A DNA stretch of 64,000 nt from Bacillota bacterium (GTDB lineage Bacteria > Bacillota > Clostridia > Clostridiales > Clostridiaceae): positions 1 to 64,000 of the forward strand of contig JAGFXP010000005.1 of assembly GCA_017861315.1 (NCBI GenBank), given 5' to 3'. Both the position numbers and the translations under genes were made by a program. The notes beneath the pieces are model-generated. The model had not been told where the DNA came from. It did not search any database and was given only the letters and a program-made list of their open reading frames with translations. Below are positions 27,637 through 35,670 of the stretch, one piece after another. How positions within the stretch are numbered: position 1 is the stretch's first letter; every line of letters starts with the position of its first letter.

Positions 27637-28452
27637 CTATATGAAGTCTTTTGTGGGCATGAGCACAGCATTCCCATCCTCGTCAAAGCCGTTGAAGTTG
27701 ACTATGGACACATATTCCTTTATCAGTTTCTTCTGAGTGCTTACCGTATCTATGAGCACTCCTATCCCTACAAGCTGGCACTCAAATTCCCTTAGAAGGT
27801 CTATGATTCCCTTTGCAGTGCCCCCGGCTTTCATGAAATCGTCTATGAAAACGCAGTTGCTTCCCTTTTTAAGTGATTTCTTCGAAAGGGTCATGCTCTG
27901 GATCCTTCCCGTGGATCCTGAGACATAGTTGATGCTCAAGGTCGAGCCTTCAGTGATCTTTGTATCCCTTCTAACGACCACCAGCTGCACGCCGAGCAGC
28001 TTCGCCACTTCATATGCAAGCGGTATGCCCTTAGTCTCGACAGTCACAACATAGTCTACATTGTTCCCTATGAACTTCGAGGCAAGGATGATCCCTGCTG
28101 TGGAGATTATCTGCGGGTTGCACATTATGTCGGTAACGTAAAGGAAATTGCCCGGAATTACACGATCCTTGTCTGCCAGTATCCCGCAGAGCCTGTTGGC
28201 AAACTCCATGCTTTTTTCCTCTGAAAGCCCGCAGACATATTTTACACCGCCTGCCGCTCCGGATATTGTCTCAACCCCGCCCAGTTTCAGTCTGCTTAAT
28301 ATATCCTTTATCACGTAGAGATCCTCGCTGATTGTTGATTTTGCTGCAGAAAAGAGCTCCGTAAACGTATTCAGGTTTATTACCTTGTTGGGATTCTCTA
28401 TCAACGTCTTTGTAATAATAGATATCCTTTGATTTCTTGTAAACTTATCCAT
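27637..28452 (-). CDS. purR: Purine operon repressor PurR
   Basis: A 271-residue regulator of the Bacillus PurR type, with an N-terminal winged helix (MDKFTRNQRISIITKTLIENP, SAAKSTISEDLYVI) and a C-terminal phosphoribosyltransferase-like domain. The domain has the PRPP motif CVFIDDFMKAGGTAKGI near 200-216. PRPP binding relieves repression in B. subtilis. The ATG at 28452 has AGGTGA five bases upstream and starts the usual MDKF; the longer frame is rejected. No PurBox search was done. It is divergent from murC, and yabJ (ridA), the usual next gene, is absent. Confidence 0.95.
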   Translation of the reverse strand: MDKFTRNQRISIITKTLIENPNKVINLNTFTELFSAAKSTISEDLYVIKDILSRLKLGGVETISGAAGGVKYVCGLSEEKSMEFANRLCGILADKDRVIPGNFLYVTDIMCNPQIISTAGIILASKFIGNNVDYVVTVETKGIPLAYEVAKLLGVQLVVVRRDTKITEGSTLSINYVSGSTGRIQSMTLSKKSLKKGSNCVFIDDFMKAGGTAKGIIDLLREFECQLVGIGVLIDTVSTQKKLIKEYVSIVNFNGFDEDGNAVLMPTKDFI

Positions 28453-28512
28453 TTCATCACCTGCATTCATATTAATACGAATATTCACCTGTTTTTTTTA
28501 TCTATCATTCAT

Positions 28513-28541
28513 ATTTTATTCCAAAACAGAAATATTATCAA
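28513..28541 (-). promoter_or_regulatory. Promoter of purR
   Basis: TTGATA (28536-28541), 17 bases, TAAAAT (28513-28518) on the minus strand, in the divergent purR/murC spacer. Confidence 0.65.
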
Positions 28542-28600
28542 GTGCATAGATAATATGATATAATTTATTCATATGCTAATCGATAAAGGGAGCTGATATT

Positions 28601-29977
28601 ATGTCATTCGATATTACAAAGGATAAAAGCAAAAAGGTTCATTTCATAGGGATCGGCGGAATAAGCATGAGCGGCCTTGCAGAGATACTGCTCGAGGCGG
28701 GATACAGGGTTTCCGGTTCAGACATGAAAGCCTCCTCAACAACAGACACCCTCTCCAATATGGGCGCAGAGGTATTCATAGGACATGACGAGAAAAACAT
28801 TGGCGATGCCGATCTGGTGGTTTATACAGCTGCCGTTTCCAGCGACAACCCTGAGCTTCTCGGAGCAAAGAAGCTTGACATCCCTGCCATGGACAGAGCA
28901 GAGTTCCTGGGCGACCTGATGAAAGGCTACAAATACAATGTGGCTGTTGCAGGAACCCACGGAAAAACTACAACCACTTCCATGCTCTCACATATCGTCC
29001 TCAAGGCGAATCTGGATCCCACAATACTTGTAGGCGGCCAGCTGGATGTTATCCACGGAAATGTAAGGACCGGAAAGAGCCAGTACCTCATAACAGAAGC
29101 CTGCGAGTACAAAGCATCATTTTTGAAGTTCATCCCGCATGTCGGGATTATAACGAATATAGACGCCGACCATCTGGATTTTTACAAGGATATAGAGGAC
29201 ATCCAGAACACCTTCATGAAATTCTCAGCGCTTATACCGGTGAATGGATACCTTGTGTGCTGCGCAGAGGATGAATGGATGGACAAGGTGATGGCGGCAG
29301 CAAAGTGCACAATAATAACCTATGGCATAGACAAGGGCGACTTTACTGCGAAGAACATTGAATTCAACGAGAAGGGCTGCGCTTCCTTCACGGCATATTT
29401 CAGGGGCGACAAGTTCCTCGACGTCAGACTCAACGTTCCGGGAAGGCACAACGTGCTTAACGCCCTTGCCTCCATCGGAGCAGCCTTTGCCCTCGATGTT
29501 TCAAAGGACTGCATCTTCGAAGGCCTCGAAGAGTTCGGCGGCACGCACAGAAGATTTGAGCTGAAAGGCACTAAGGGCGGCGTCACAGTCATAGACGATT
29601 ATGCCCACCACCCTACAGAGATAAGGGCAACGCTGAGCGCTGCCAGGAACTACCCTCACAAGAGGATATTCTGCGTGTTCCAGCCTCACACATTCTCAAG
29701 GACTCTGAGCCTTTTCGAGGAATTCAGCAACGCTTTTGAAGGCGTTGACGACCTGATACTAGCAGACATATACGCTGCAAGGGAAAAGGACACAGGCGTT
29801 GTCAGCTCAGCCATGCTGGCAGAGAAGATAACCGAAAAAGGCCTGAAATGTCAAAACCTGCACAGCTTCGATGAGATAGTCAGCTATCTTGAAGCCAACC
29901 TGAAGGACGGAGACGTGCTGTTCACCGTCGGGGCAGGAGACGTGTACAGGATAGGAGAAAAGTATCTGGAAAAATAA
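28601..29977 (+). CDS. murC: UDP-N-acetylmuramate--L-alanine ligase (MurC)
   Basis: Adds the first amino acid to UDP-MurNAc. The 458 residues show the N-terminal [19 protein letters not shown], the ATP loop [14 protein letters not shown] near 113-126, [12 protein letters not shown], and the C-terminal [14 protein letters not shown] and FQPHTFSRT motifs. AAGGGAG precedes the ATG. It is the first plus-strand gene and marks the switch from the all-minus block. A palindromic terminator follows. Confidence 0.97.
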   Translation: MSFDITKDKSKKVHFIGIGGISMSGLAEILLEAGYRVSGSDMKASSTTDTLSNMGAEVFIGHDEKNIGDADLVVYTAAVSSDNPELLGAKKLDIPAMDRAEFLGDLMKGYKYNVAVAGTHGKTTTTSMLSHIVLKANLDPTILVGGQLDVIHGNVRTGKSQYLITEACEYKASFLKFIPHVGIITNIDADHLDFYKDIEDIQNTFMKFSALIPVNGYLVCCAEDEWMDKVMAAAKCTIITYGIDKGDFTAKNIEFNEKGCASFTAYFRGDKFLDVRLNVPGRHNVLNALASIGAAFALDVSKDCIFEGLEEFGGTHRRFELKGTKGGVTVIDDYAHHPTEIRATLSAARNYPHKRIFCVFQPHTFSRTLSLFEEFSNAFEGVDDLILADIYAAREKDTGVVSSAMLAEKITEKGLKCQNLHSFDEIVSYLEANLKDGDVLFTVGAGDVYRIGEKYLEK

Positions 29978-29998
29978 TATTCCGGCCTCCATCATTAG

Positions 29999-30035
29999 TA
30001 AAGCCAGCAAACTTCAAAGTTTGCTGGCTTTGTTC
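29999..30035 (+). terminator. Bidirectional terminator between murC and the zinc-finger gene
   Basis: Stem AAAGCCAGCAAACTT/AAGTTTGCTGGCTTT (30000-30031), perfect over 15 pairs, with a T-rich tail on the plus strand. It also abuts the end of the convergent gene. Confidence 0.9.
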
Positions 30036-30462
30036 ATCTTTTCATGAAATATATTTCGGGCAGGGCCTTCCTCAGCAGCTCCTCAAGGAATTCGTTGATA
30101 TCGATGCCCGCATCATTTTTATAGCTCTCCAAAGCCTCAATCAGAGCCGCATCGATCTCCAAAGCAAGTTTGCCCTTTTCTGCGGCCGCTTCCCCAGCCG
30201 ACGCCAGTTCCCTGAGCTTGTCGTAAGCTTCGCTAGGGCTGTATCCCTTAACCTCCTGGAGATATGCATATGCGCCGCCGCCTTCACAGCATCCTTCCAG
30301 GCTGCCGTAGCTTTTAGTTTCCGGATTGACCAAAAAATGCCCGAAATTGCCGCATACAGGACACGGCTCAACCGTATAGAGGTTCCCGAATTCAGCCGGC
30401 TCGTAATCCTTCCTGATCAAAGCGAGAAAATCCACCTTCTGTTCCAGTTCTGCTACTGTCAT
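30034..30462 (-). CDS. Small protein with DnaG-like (CHC2-type) zinc finger and ribbon-helix-helix-like C-terminus
   Basis: No named family is recognised with certainty. Residues about 27-90 resemble the primase zinc-finger: EPCPVCGNFGHFLVNP, then LEGCCEGGGAYAYLQEVKGYSPSEAYDKLREL. That pattern is like CPFHxxxxPS...CFGCGxGGDxxxFxxxxxxxSFxEAxxxL. Residues about 98-135 (KLALEIDAALIEALESY then INEFLEELLRKAL) look like a strand-helix-helix of the RHH fold. There is no TOPRIM or catalytic part. The ATG at 30462 has GGGAG eight bases upstream; the GTG nine bases earlier overlaps it. It faces away from the hydrogenase gene. DNA binding is an inference. Confidence 0.7.
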   Translation of the reverse strand: MTVAELEQKVDFLALIRKDYEPAEFGNLYTVEPCPVCGNFGHFLVNPETKSYGSLEGCCEGGGAYAYLQEVKGYSPSEAYDKLRELASAGEAAAEKGKLALEIDAALIEALESYKNDAGIDINEFLEELLRKALPEIYFMKR

Positions 30463-30577
30463 TTTTATCACTCCCGATGTTTTTTTACCACATATAGATT
30501 ATAACCAAAAAAACAAAAATCCTGCAACCTTTATATGGTATAATAATGCTTAATCATAATGTGGAGGAGAGATATGA

Positions 30578-31921
30578 ATGGTAAAAGAGTATGGTGAAAT
30601 CTTTAGATCAATTGTCAAATCCTTGCAGGATAATAATTTCGATAATGTAGTAAAAGAGATATTGAGCAGGCCTGGCGTTGACAGGGAAAAACTTGCCAAG
30701 GCTGTCTCGTCGCTCTGCGGGGTGGAAATCCCTTATGGCGAAAACTTCGCCTCAGACCTCAAGGCTGCCGTTTCAGGCTACAAGGCCGACCGCAGGGTTG
30801 TAACCAAGATAAGCTCCTGTCCTTCAGACTGCTGCGGAGAGGGAGGATCGCCATGCATGAGGTCATGCCCTTTCGATGCCATCATACTGGATAAAGAAAA
30901 AAACGCTACCCTGATAGATGAGAGCAGATGCACGGACTGCGGCTTCTGCGTTGATGCCTGCCCTACAGGCGCGCTGGTTGACAAGGTTGAATTCCTGCCG
31001 CTTTTCGAGATTATGAAGAGCGGTGCGCCGGTCATAGCCGCCGTTGCTCCCGCTATTTCAGGGCAGTTCGGGGACAGCGCAACCATAGACAAGCTCAGGA
31101 CTGCATTCAAGGTGATGGGCTTCCAGGACATGGTCGAGGTCGCGTTCTTCGCGGACATGCTTACACTCAAGGAATCCGTGGAGTTCGACCATCTGGTCAA
31201 AAGGGAAGAGGACCTTATGATTACCTCCTGCTGCTGCCCGATGTGGGTCGGAATGCTCAAAAGGGTATACGACAATCTGGTGAAGCACGTGTCGCCTTCA
31301 GTATCACCGATGATCGCCGCCGGCAGGGTTCTCAAGAAGCTGAACCCCGACGTCAAGGTTGTTTTCATAGGGCCCTGCATAGCCAAGAAAGCCGAAGCCA
31401 AGGATAAGGACCTGGCCGGAGACATTGATTTTGTACTAACCTTCACCGAGCTTAAGGACATATTCGACTCGCTGGATATCGATCCAGCCAAGTTCGAGGA
31501 AACCCCGACCACCGATTATGCAACCAGGGGAGGCAAGCTCTATGCGCGCGCAGGTGGAGTTTCCATCGCGGTCGCTGAATCCCTGGAAAAGATCTTCCCT
31601 GAAAAATACAAACTGTTCAAAGCAGTCGCTGTCGACGGGGTCAAGGACTGCAAAGCTATACTTGACAAGGCCCAGAAAGGCGAGGTGGATGCAAACTTCA
31701 TAGAGGGCATGGGCTGCATTGGCGGCTGTGTCGGAGGACCGAAGGCTATCGTCAGCAAGGAGATCGGCAAGGAAGCCGTCGACAGCTATGCCGACAAGTC
31801 AAGCACAAGGGTATCCACAGACAGCGAGTGCATAAAGGATGTCTTCCATAAGATTGGCATCTTCTCAATGGAGGACGTCAAGAAAGGCGAAAAGATAGAG
31901 ATATTTGAAAGAAAATTTTAA
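30578..31921 (+). CDS. [FeFe] hydrogenase-like protein, group B type
   Basis: A 447-residue iron-sulfur protein. An N-terminal region with cysteines (SSCPSDCCGEGGSPCMRSC) leads into a ferredoxin-type cluster pair (CMRSCPFDAI and CTDCGFCVDACPTGAL). The H-cluster motifs follow: L1 as TSCCCPMW (about 211-218), L2 as GPCIAKKAEA, and L3 as EGMGCIGGCVGGP. These forms suit the monomeric group B hydrogenases of clostridia, whose physiological role is poorly known. AGGAGA lies eight bases before the ATG at 30578. No maturation gene (hydE, hydF, hydG) is in the window. A HAD gene follows 16 bases later. Confidence 0.88.
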   Translation: MVKEYGEIFRSIVKSLQDNNFDNVVKEILSRPGVDREKLAKAVSSLCGVEIPYGENFASDLKAAVSGYKADRRVVTKISSCPSDCCGEGGSPCMRSCPFDAIILDKEKNATLIDESRCTDCGFCVDACPTGALVDKVEFLPLFEIMKSGAPVIAAVAPAISGQFGDSATIDKLRTAFKVMGFQDMVEVAFFADMLTLKESVEFDHLVKREEDLMITSCCCPMWVGMLKRVYDNLVKHVSPSVSPMIAAGRVLKKLNPDVKVVFIGPCIAKKAEAKDKDLAGDIDFVLTFTELKDIFDSLDIDPAKFEETPTTDYATRGGKLYARAGGVSIAVAESLEKIFPEKYKLFKAVAVDGVKDCKAILDKAQKGEVDANFIEGMGCIGGCVGGPKAIVSKEIGKEAVDSYADKSSTRVSTDSECIKDVFHKIGIFSMEDVKKGEKIEIFERKF

Positions 31922-31937
31922 GAGGTGACATTAAAAA

Positions 31938-32621
31938 TTGCTAAATTTACTTAACAACATACAAGGAGCTATTTTCGATATGGACGGCACCATCATAGAT
32001 TCCATGTGGGTATGGTACTCGATAAATAAGGACTACCTGTCAAAAAGGAACCTCTCGATGCCGGCTGACCTTAAGCAGAAGATCGAGACAATGACCTTCA
32101 GGGAATCTGCCCTTTACTTCAAGGACAGGTTCCAGATCGAAGACAGCGTAGAGACGATAATGGCTGAATGGAATGACATGGCCAGAAGCTCCTACAGCAG
32201 CGATGTGAAGCTGAAGCCCGGCGTATATGAATACCTGGCGAAGCTCAAGGAAAACGACATAAAGATAGGGCTTGCCACAAGCAACTATTCAAAGCTTGTT
32301 GATCTTGCGCTCAGCCAGAACAACATCAAGCACTTCTTCGATGCGATAACCACCACCGAGGAGGTCGAAAGAGAGAAGAGCTTTCCTGACATCTACCTTC
32401 TGACAGCCAAGAAGATGAACGTGGAACCCGAGAAGTGCGTTGTCTTCGAAGACATACTGCCTGCCATAAAGGGAGCAAAGCTGGCCGGCATGACTGTTGT
32501 GGGTGTCCAGGACGAATACTCCCTTGACCAGTGGGAAGCAATAATGGAATACTCCGACCACTGTATCGAAAGATATGACGAGCTACTAAACGAGATGAAT
32601 GAATTAACGGCGCTGCTATAA
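31938..32621 (+). CDS. HAD-superfamily phosphatase, beta-phosphoglucomutase-like
   Basis: A 227-residue HAD hydrolase with all four motifs: FDMDGTIID (about 13-21), LATSN, a lysine in the KSFPDIYLL segment, and VVFEDILPAIKGAKLAG. A four-helix cap sits between motifs 1 and 2. The start is TTG with AGGTGA nine bases upstream. It is co-transcribed with the hydrogenase-like gene. The substrate cannot be told from sequence. Confidence 0.9.
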   Translation: MLNLLNNIQGAIFDMDGTIIDSMWVWYSINKDYLSKRNLSMPADLKQKIETMTFRESALYFKDRFQIEDSVETIMAEWNDMARSSYSSDVKLKPGVYEYLAKLKENDIKIGLATSNYSKLVDLALSQNNIKHFFDAITTTEEVEREKSFPDIYLLTAKKMNVEPEKCVVFEDILPAIKGAKLAGMTVVGVQDEYSLDQWEAIMEYSDHCIERYDELLNEMNELTALL

Positions 32622-32640
32622 GCTGCGCCGTTAATATTTT
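32603..32640 (+). terminator. Terminator overlapping the end of the HAD gene
   Basis: Stem TTAACGGCGC/GCGCCGTTAA (about 32604-32634), followed by TATTTTG. The left arm lies inside the last codons. Confidence 0.7.
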
Positions 32641-32652
32641 GATCTTTCCAGG

Positions 32653-33135
32653 TTATAATATGAGAACCATGTCGTACCACACCGCACCGCCGTGATTTGA
32701 CTTGGACACGCCCATGTTCACGTAGCCGAAGGATTCATAATAACGGATTAGCCGCTCCTTGCAGGTTAGGATCAGTCCTATCCTGCCTGCTTCCTTTGCA
32801 GCGCTGATCATACGACTCATCAGCTTTGCGGCAATCCCCTGCCTCCTGCAGTCAGGATGGACATCCAGCCCGAATATGGCCTGGTAGCTCCCTGCCGGAT
32901 TATGGCAGGAGGTCGATGCAAACATCTCATCGCTTATAACCTCGTCGTCGGTCACACATCCGTTTACAAAACCGATGATCCCTTTATCTGTTTCAGCTAC
33001 AAAAAAACTGTCCGGAAATGCCTGCAGCCTCTTCAGAAATGCTTCCCTGGTCGCTGCCTCGGCCTCGGGGAAGCACACAGCCTCAAGTGCCGTTATCCCA
33101 TCCAGGTCGGACAACCTTGCTTTTCTTATTTCCAA
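32653..33135 (-). CDS. GNAT family N-acetyltransferase
   Basis: A roughly 160-residue acetyltransferase. Motif A is FGLDVHPDCRRQGIAAKLM at about 95-113, and the C-terminal part has YYESFGYVNMG before VWYDMVLIL. The layout resembles the arylalkylamine/serine N-acetyltransferase-like branch, but the substrate is unknown. TTG at 33135, eight bases behind GGAGTGG, is the best start; the ATG at 33153 lies inside the ribosome-binding site. It converges with the HAD gene. Confidence 0.85.
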   Translation of the reverse strand: MEIRKARLSDLDGITALEAVCFPEAEAATREAFLKRLQAFPDSFFVAETDKGIIGFVNGCVTDDEVISDEMFASTSCHNPAGSYQAIFGLDVHPDCRRQGIAAKLMSRMISAAKEAGRIGLILTCKERLIRYYESFGYVNMGVSKSNHGGAVWYDMVLIL

Positions 33136-33246
33136 ATCCCCCACTCCTTCCATCTGTTTATTATACTATACTTTTTGCCGAATGTTTGAAGTGTTATAAT
33201 TGTACATATGAAGTGCCGACCAGGGCCCTCGGGAAAGGAATGTGAA

Positions 33247-33789
33247 ATGAAAGAGATTAATACCGGCAGTGAGAAAGTGAGAATCAGGAAGGCGGATGTG
33301 TCTGACGCCGCTGCTCTTATAGAATATCTGAACATAATCGGCGGCGAATCGGATTTCATGACCTTCGGTCCCGGTGAGTTCAATCGAAGCGTGGAGGCTG
33401 AAGCGGAGTTCATTGCGGATGCTCTCAAAAAGAGGAACGCCCTTTTTCTGATCGCCGTATCAAACGGGAGAGTAGTGGGCAACCTGAACTTTTCAGGCGG
33501 ACCGAGGGAAAGGAACGCCCATACAGGGGAGTTCGGTGTCAGCGTGCTCAAGGAATACTGGGGCATGGGAATCGGTGAAGATCTCATAAGCTGCCTGATA
33601 GAATGGAGCAGGAGCTCCGGGATAATACGGAAGATAAATCTTAGGGTCCGGACCGACAATTCGAGAGGCATACGCCTGTACAGAAAACTAGGTTTCGAAG
33701 AGGAAGGCACTGTCAAAAGGGATTTTCTGATAGGCGGAAAGTTCTACGACTCCCTTCTTATGGGTATTATGATAGATCGAAAGGGGTGA
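33247..33789 (+). CDS. GNAT family N-acetyltransferase, RimJ/RimL-like
   Basis: A 180-residue acetyltransferase with VRIRKADVSDAAALIEYLN at the start, motif A as GEFGVSVLKEYWGMGIGEDLI, then NLRVRTDNSRGIRLYRKLGFEEEGTVKRDF, typical of RimL/PhnO-like proteins. The ATG at 33247 follows AAAGGAATG. The longer frame begins with an unlikely proline-rich segment. The stop overlaps the region of the next small gene, so they are probably one transcript. Confidence 0.87.
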   Translation: MKEINTGSEKVRIRKADVSDAAALIEYLNIIGGESDFMTFGPGEFNRSVEAEAEFIADALKKRNALFLIAVSNGRVVGNLNFSGGPRERNAHTGEFGVSVLKEYWGMGIGEDLISCLIEWSRSSGIIRKINLRVRTDNSRGIRLYRKLGFEEEGTVKRDFLIGGKFYDSLLMGIMIDRKG

Positions 33790-33794
33790 ACGAA

Positions 33795-34079
33795 TTGGAA
33801 AGTATGACAAGGAAGCTGGAGGATAAATCGTTCCGCATCGAGGATGTTTCGAAAATCAAGCTGGGCGAAGACGGGTACAGCGGCGAAGCCATCGACAGGC
33901 TTGGCAGATTTGAAAATATGTACTTCGACCTGATAGCGCAGCAGGTTGAAATATCGAAGGAGCTGGAAAAGCTGCGTTCGGAAGGCAAAACCAAGACAGT
34001 CCGATTCAAGCAGCTGCTGACCAACAAGCTCACAAACAGCAACATACTGGTAACCTTCGAGATGCACGGTCTTAAGTAG
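33795..34079 (+). CDS. Small hypothetical protein
   Basis: I do not recognise this 94-95 residue protein. It is hydrophilic with no membrane segment or cysteine. It has a central helical, heptad-like stretch (MYFDLIAQQVEISKELEKLRSEGK) and ends TNSNILVTFEMHGLK. AAGGGG is eight bases before a TTG at 33795, so that start is favoured over the GTG at 33786. It immediately follows the GNAT gene and ends in a terminator. Confidence 0.65.
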   Translation: MESMTRKLEDKSFRIEDVSKIKLGEDGYSGEAIDRLGRFENMYFDLIAQQVEISKELEKLRSEGKTKTVRFKQLLTNKLTNSNILVTFEMHGLK

Positions 34080-34084
34080 AGAAA

Positions 34085-34121
34085 ACGGGGTGCGGCCAAT
34101 GGCCTCACCCCATCATTTTTT
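34085..34121 (+). terminator. Terminator after the GNAT unit
   Basis: Stem GGGGTG-GGCC/GGCC-CACCCC (34087-34111) with one bulge on each side, followed by ATCATTTTTT. It overlaps the 3' end of the convergent DUF134 gene. Confidence 0.8.
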
Positions 34122-34454
34122 CCTGCAGCATCTTTTGCAGCCGCAGCCGGAATCCTCATAGTCGCAAAGCTTATAGTCACCGCCCTGAATCTGCAGCAGT
34201 TTCCCTTCCACCAGCGACATAGCCAGTTTATTTCTTGCATCGTTGTATATCCTCTGAACAGTCGTCCTGGCCACATCCATCTTTTCCGAACACTCTTCCT
34301 GGGTCATTCCTTCAAGATCGATAAGCCTTATAGCTTCGTACTCGTCGACTGTCATGAACACTATCTCCGCATCCGGTTTCTGAAGTTTAAGAGGTCCAAA
34401 CAGGTCACTCTCCGGCAGGAGGCACACCCTTCTGCATTTTCTGGGTCTTGGCAT
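34113..34454 (-). CDS. DUF134 family DNA-binding protein
   Basis: A 113-residue protein of the DUF134 family, opening with [10 protein letters not shown]. It has [43 protein letters not shown], a sigma70-region-4-like helix-turn-helix at about 40-80. The C-terminal cysteine cluster ([12 protein letters not shown]) may bind metal. Members commonly sit beside NifX-like proteins. Here it is divergent from one, and the shared spacer holds a symmetric operator-promoter. It is probably a metal- or redox-responsive autoregulator; that is inference. Confidence 0.9.
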   Translation of the reverse strand: MPRPRKCRRVCLLPESDLFGPLKLQKPDAEIVFMTVDEYEAIRLIDLEGMTQEECSEKMDVARTTVQRIYNDARNKLAMSLVEGKLLQIQGGDYKLCDYEDSGCGCKRCCRKK

Positions 34455-34477
34455 CTACTCACCCCTTAACAAATCGT

Positions 34478-34533
34478 TATTGACATATGTTCTTTATAGT
34501 CTTATTATAATATATATAGGACATATGTCAATA
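34478..34533. promoter_or_regulatory. Face-to-face divergent promoters inside a symmetric operator
   Basis: The 13-base arm TATTGACATATGT (34478-34490) is repeated inverted as ACATATGTCAATA (34521-34533). Each arm contains a -35 box. On the plus strand this is TTGACA 34480-34485, 17 bases, TATTAT 34503-34508. On the minus strand it is TTGACA 34526-34531, 16 bases, TATAAT 34504-34509. The two -10 boxes overlap by five bases. Each arm is itself centred on the palindrome ACATATGT, a plausible dimer site. Confidence 0.85.
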
Positions 34534-34583
34534 ATGTCTCGGCACAAAATCATATTAAAGAATTTAATCGGAGGAATGGTTAT

Positions 34584-34940
34584 ATGAAAATCGCTTTACC
34601 TACTCGACAGGATGTCATCGACAATCATTTTGGACACTGTGAATATTACACAATCTTCACAGTTGACAATGCTGCCCGGAAAATAGTTGAACAGGAAACC
34701 CTTACAGCTCCTTCCGGCTGCGGCTGCAAATCAAACATTGCATCTGTACTCGCAGATATGGGTGTAAAAGTGATGCTTGCAGGCAACATGGGCGAAGGTG
34801 CTGTAAGGGTGCTTAACAACTCAGGCATAGAAGTACTTCGCGGCTGTTCAGGCGATGTCAAGGAAGTAGCTATAAACTGGCTCTCAGGATCACTGGCTGA
34901 CTCAGGCGATTCCTGCCACGACCACGAATGCCACAGCTAA
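34584..34940 (+). CDS. NifX/NifB-type iron-molybdenum cofactor-binding domain protein
   Basis: A 118-residue single-domain protein of the dinitrogenase iron-molybdenum cofactor family. It has MKIALPTRQDVIDNHFGHCEYYTIF at the start, SGCGCKSNIASVLADMGVKVMLAGNMGEGAV in the middle, and a Cys/His-rich tail (SCHDHECHS). Free-standing forms are common in non-diazotrophic anaerobes and are thought to bind metal clusters; no nif gene is seen here. GGAGGA precedes the ATG. It is divergent from DUF134 and probably regulated by it. Confidence 0.9.
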   Translation: MKIALPTRQDVIDNHFGHCEYYTIFTVDNAARKIVEQETLTAPSGCGCKSNIASVLADMGVKVMLAGNMGEGAVRVLNNSGIEVLRGCSGDVKEVAINWLSGSLADSGDSCHDHECHS

Positions 34941-34962
34941 AAAACTGAATCCCGAATACTAC

Positions 34963-35001
34963 CGAAAGCTGAAAGAATTTTATTCTTCCGGCTTTCTTTT
35001 T
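34963..35001 (+). terminator. Terminator after the NifX-like gene
   Basis: A 14-pair stem with two G-T pairs (GAAAGCTGAAAGAA with TTCTTCCGGCTTTC, 34964-34996), then TTTTT. Confidence 0.85.
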
Positions 35002-35081
35002 CATTTGGCTTGTATTCCATTCTTCTGTATACTTATATTAATGTTACACAGCAAATCAACATAATTTCGGAGGTGATTTTG

Positions 35082-35528
35082 ATGCAGGGCATAGAGTATA
35101 TCCTGAAAAACAGCGGTTTCTCATATGAACTGATTCATGACGGCAAACCCATTCGCACTGCAAAGGACGGCGCCGGCCATTACAGGATAGACATCGGCCA
35201 GATGGCTCCGGCACTTATCTTATACACCCCTGCAGGATTTTATGTGCTGGTTATATCAGGCGAGAGGGAACGGGTGGATTTCAAGGAGATTAAGAGGCTT
35301 CTGAACTGCAAGAATGTGCGGCTTGCAACAAAGGAAGAAGTGACTCTGACAACAGGATTTTCTGTGGGAAGCATCCCAATGTTCGGGATTAAGCTGCCCC
35401 ATATAATTGACAACAGGCTGCTGAAATACCCTTTTGTTTACGGCGGCTCAGGAATCGAGAATACCACTCTGAAGATCGACCCGCATGCTTTATTCGAATT
35501 GAATACCGTTATAGGAACATTGGATTAA
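35082..35528 (+). CDS. YbaK/EbsC-type aminoacyl-tRNA deacylase
   Basis: A 148-residue protein of the YbaK/ProX editing-domain fold that hydrolyses mischarged tRNAs in trans. Visible are YELIHDGKPIRTAKDGA near the start, MAPALILYTPAGFYVLVISGERERVDFKEIKRLL, VRLATKEEVTLTTGFSVGSIPMFG (the conserved GxxxGxVxP-like region) and YGGSGIENTTLKIDP. GGAGGTGA precedes the ATG at 35082; the frame extends upstream without ribosome-binding support. The substrate tRNA is not determined. Confidence 0.87.
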   Translation: MQGIEYILKNSGFSYELIHDGKPIRTAKDGAGHYRIDIGQMAPALILYTPAGFYVLVISGERERVDFKEIKRLLNCKNVRLATKEEVTLTTGFSVGSIPMFGIKLPHIIDNRLLKYPFVYGGSGIENTTLKIDPHALFELNTVIGTLD

Positions 35529-35529
35529 T

Positions 35530-35568
35530 AAAAGCGGTTCCCGTTTATGGCGGAAACCGCTTTGCTTT
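35530..35568. terminator. Bidirectional terminator between the deacylase and the NSS transporter unit
   Basis: Stem AAAGCGGTTCCCG/CGGAAACCGCTTT with one mismatch (about 35531-35565), T-rich on both sides. It ends both converging transcripts. Confidence 0.82.
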
Positions 35569-35670
35569 TTAGCCCTTCTTCTTAGGATTCGGTCGGGTTG
35601 CAAAATAGAAGAAACCGCCGAAGTAGATCACGAACATGAAAATCATGGTAACAATTGCCAATGAACTCAT
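35569..35670 (-). CDS. NSS transporter small subunit (MetS-like), 33 residues
   Basis: A tiny membrane protein with AIVTMIFMFVIYFGGFFYFA as a single hydrophobic helix and a polar tail RPNPKKKG. MetS is the small subunit needed by the MetP-type NSS methionine/alanine importers of actinobacteria, and the genes lie side by side. AAGGAGG lies eight bases before its ATG, inside the end of the transporter gene. The start overlaps the transporter stop as ATGA, which signals coupling. It is easy to overlook because of its length. Confidence 0.85.
   Translation of the reverse strand: MSSLAIVTMIFMFVIYFGGFFYFATRPNPKKKG

Noticed and set aside
34584-34940. Evidence for nitrogen fixation from the NifX-like gene
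   Set aside because: Stand-alone NifX-type domains are common in non-diazotrophs and no nifHDK, nifB or nifE/N gene is present.
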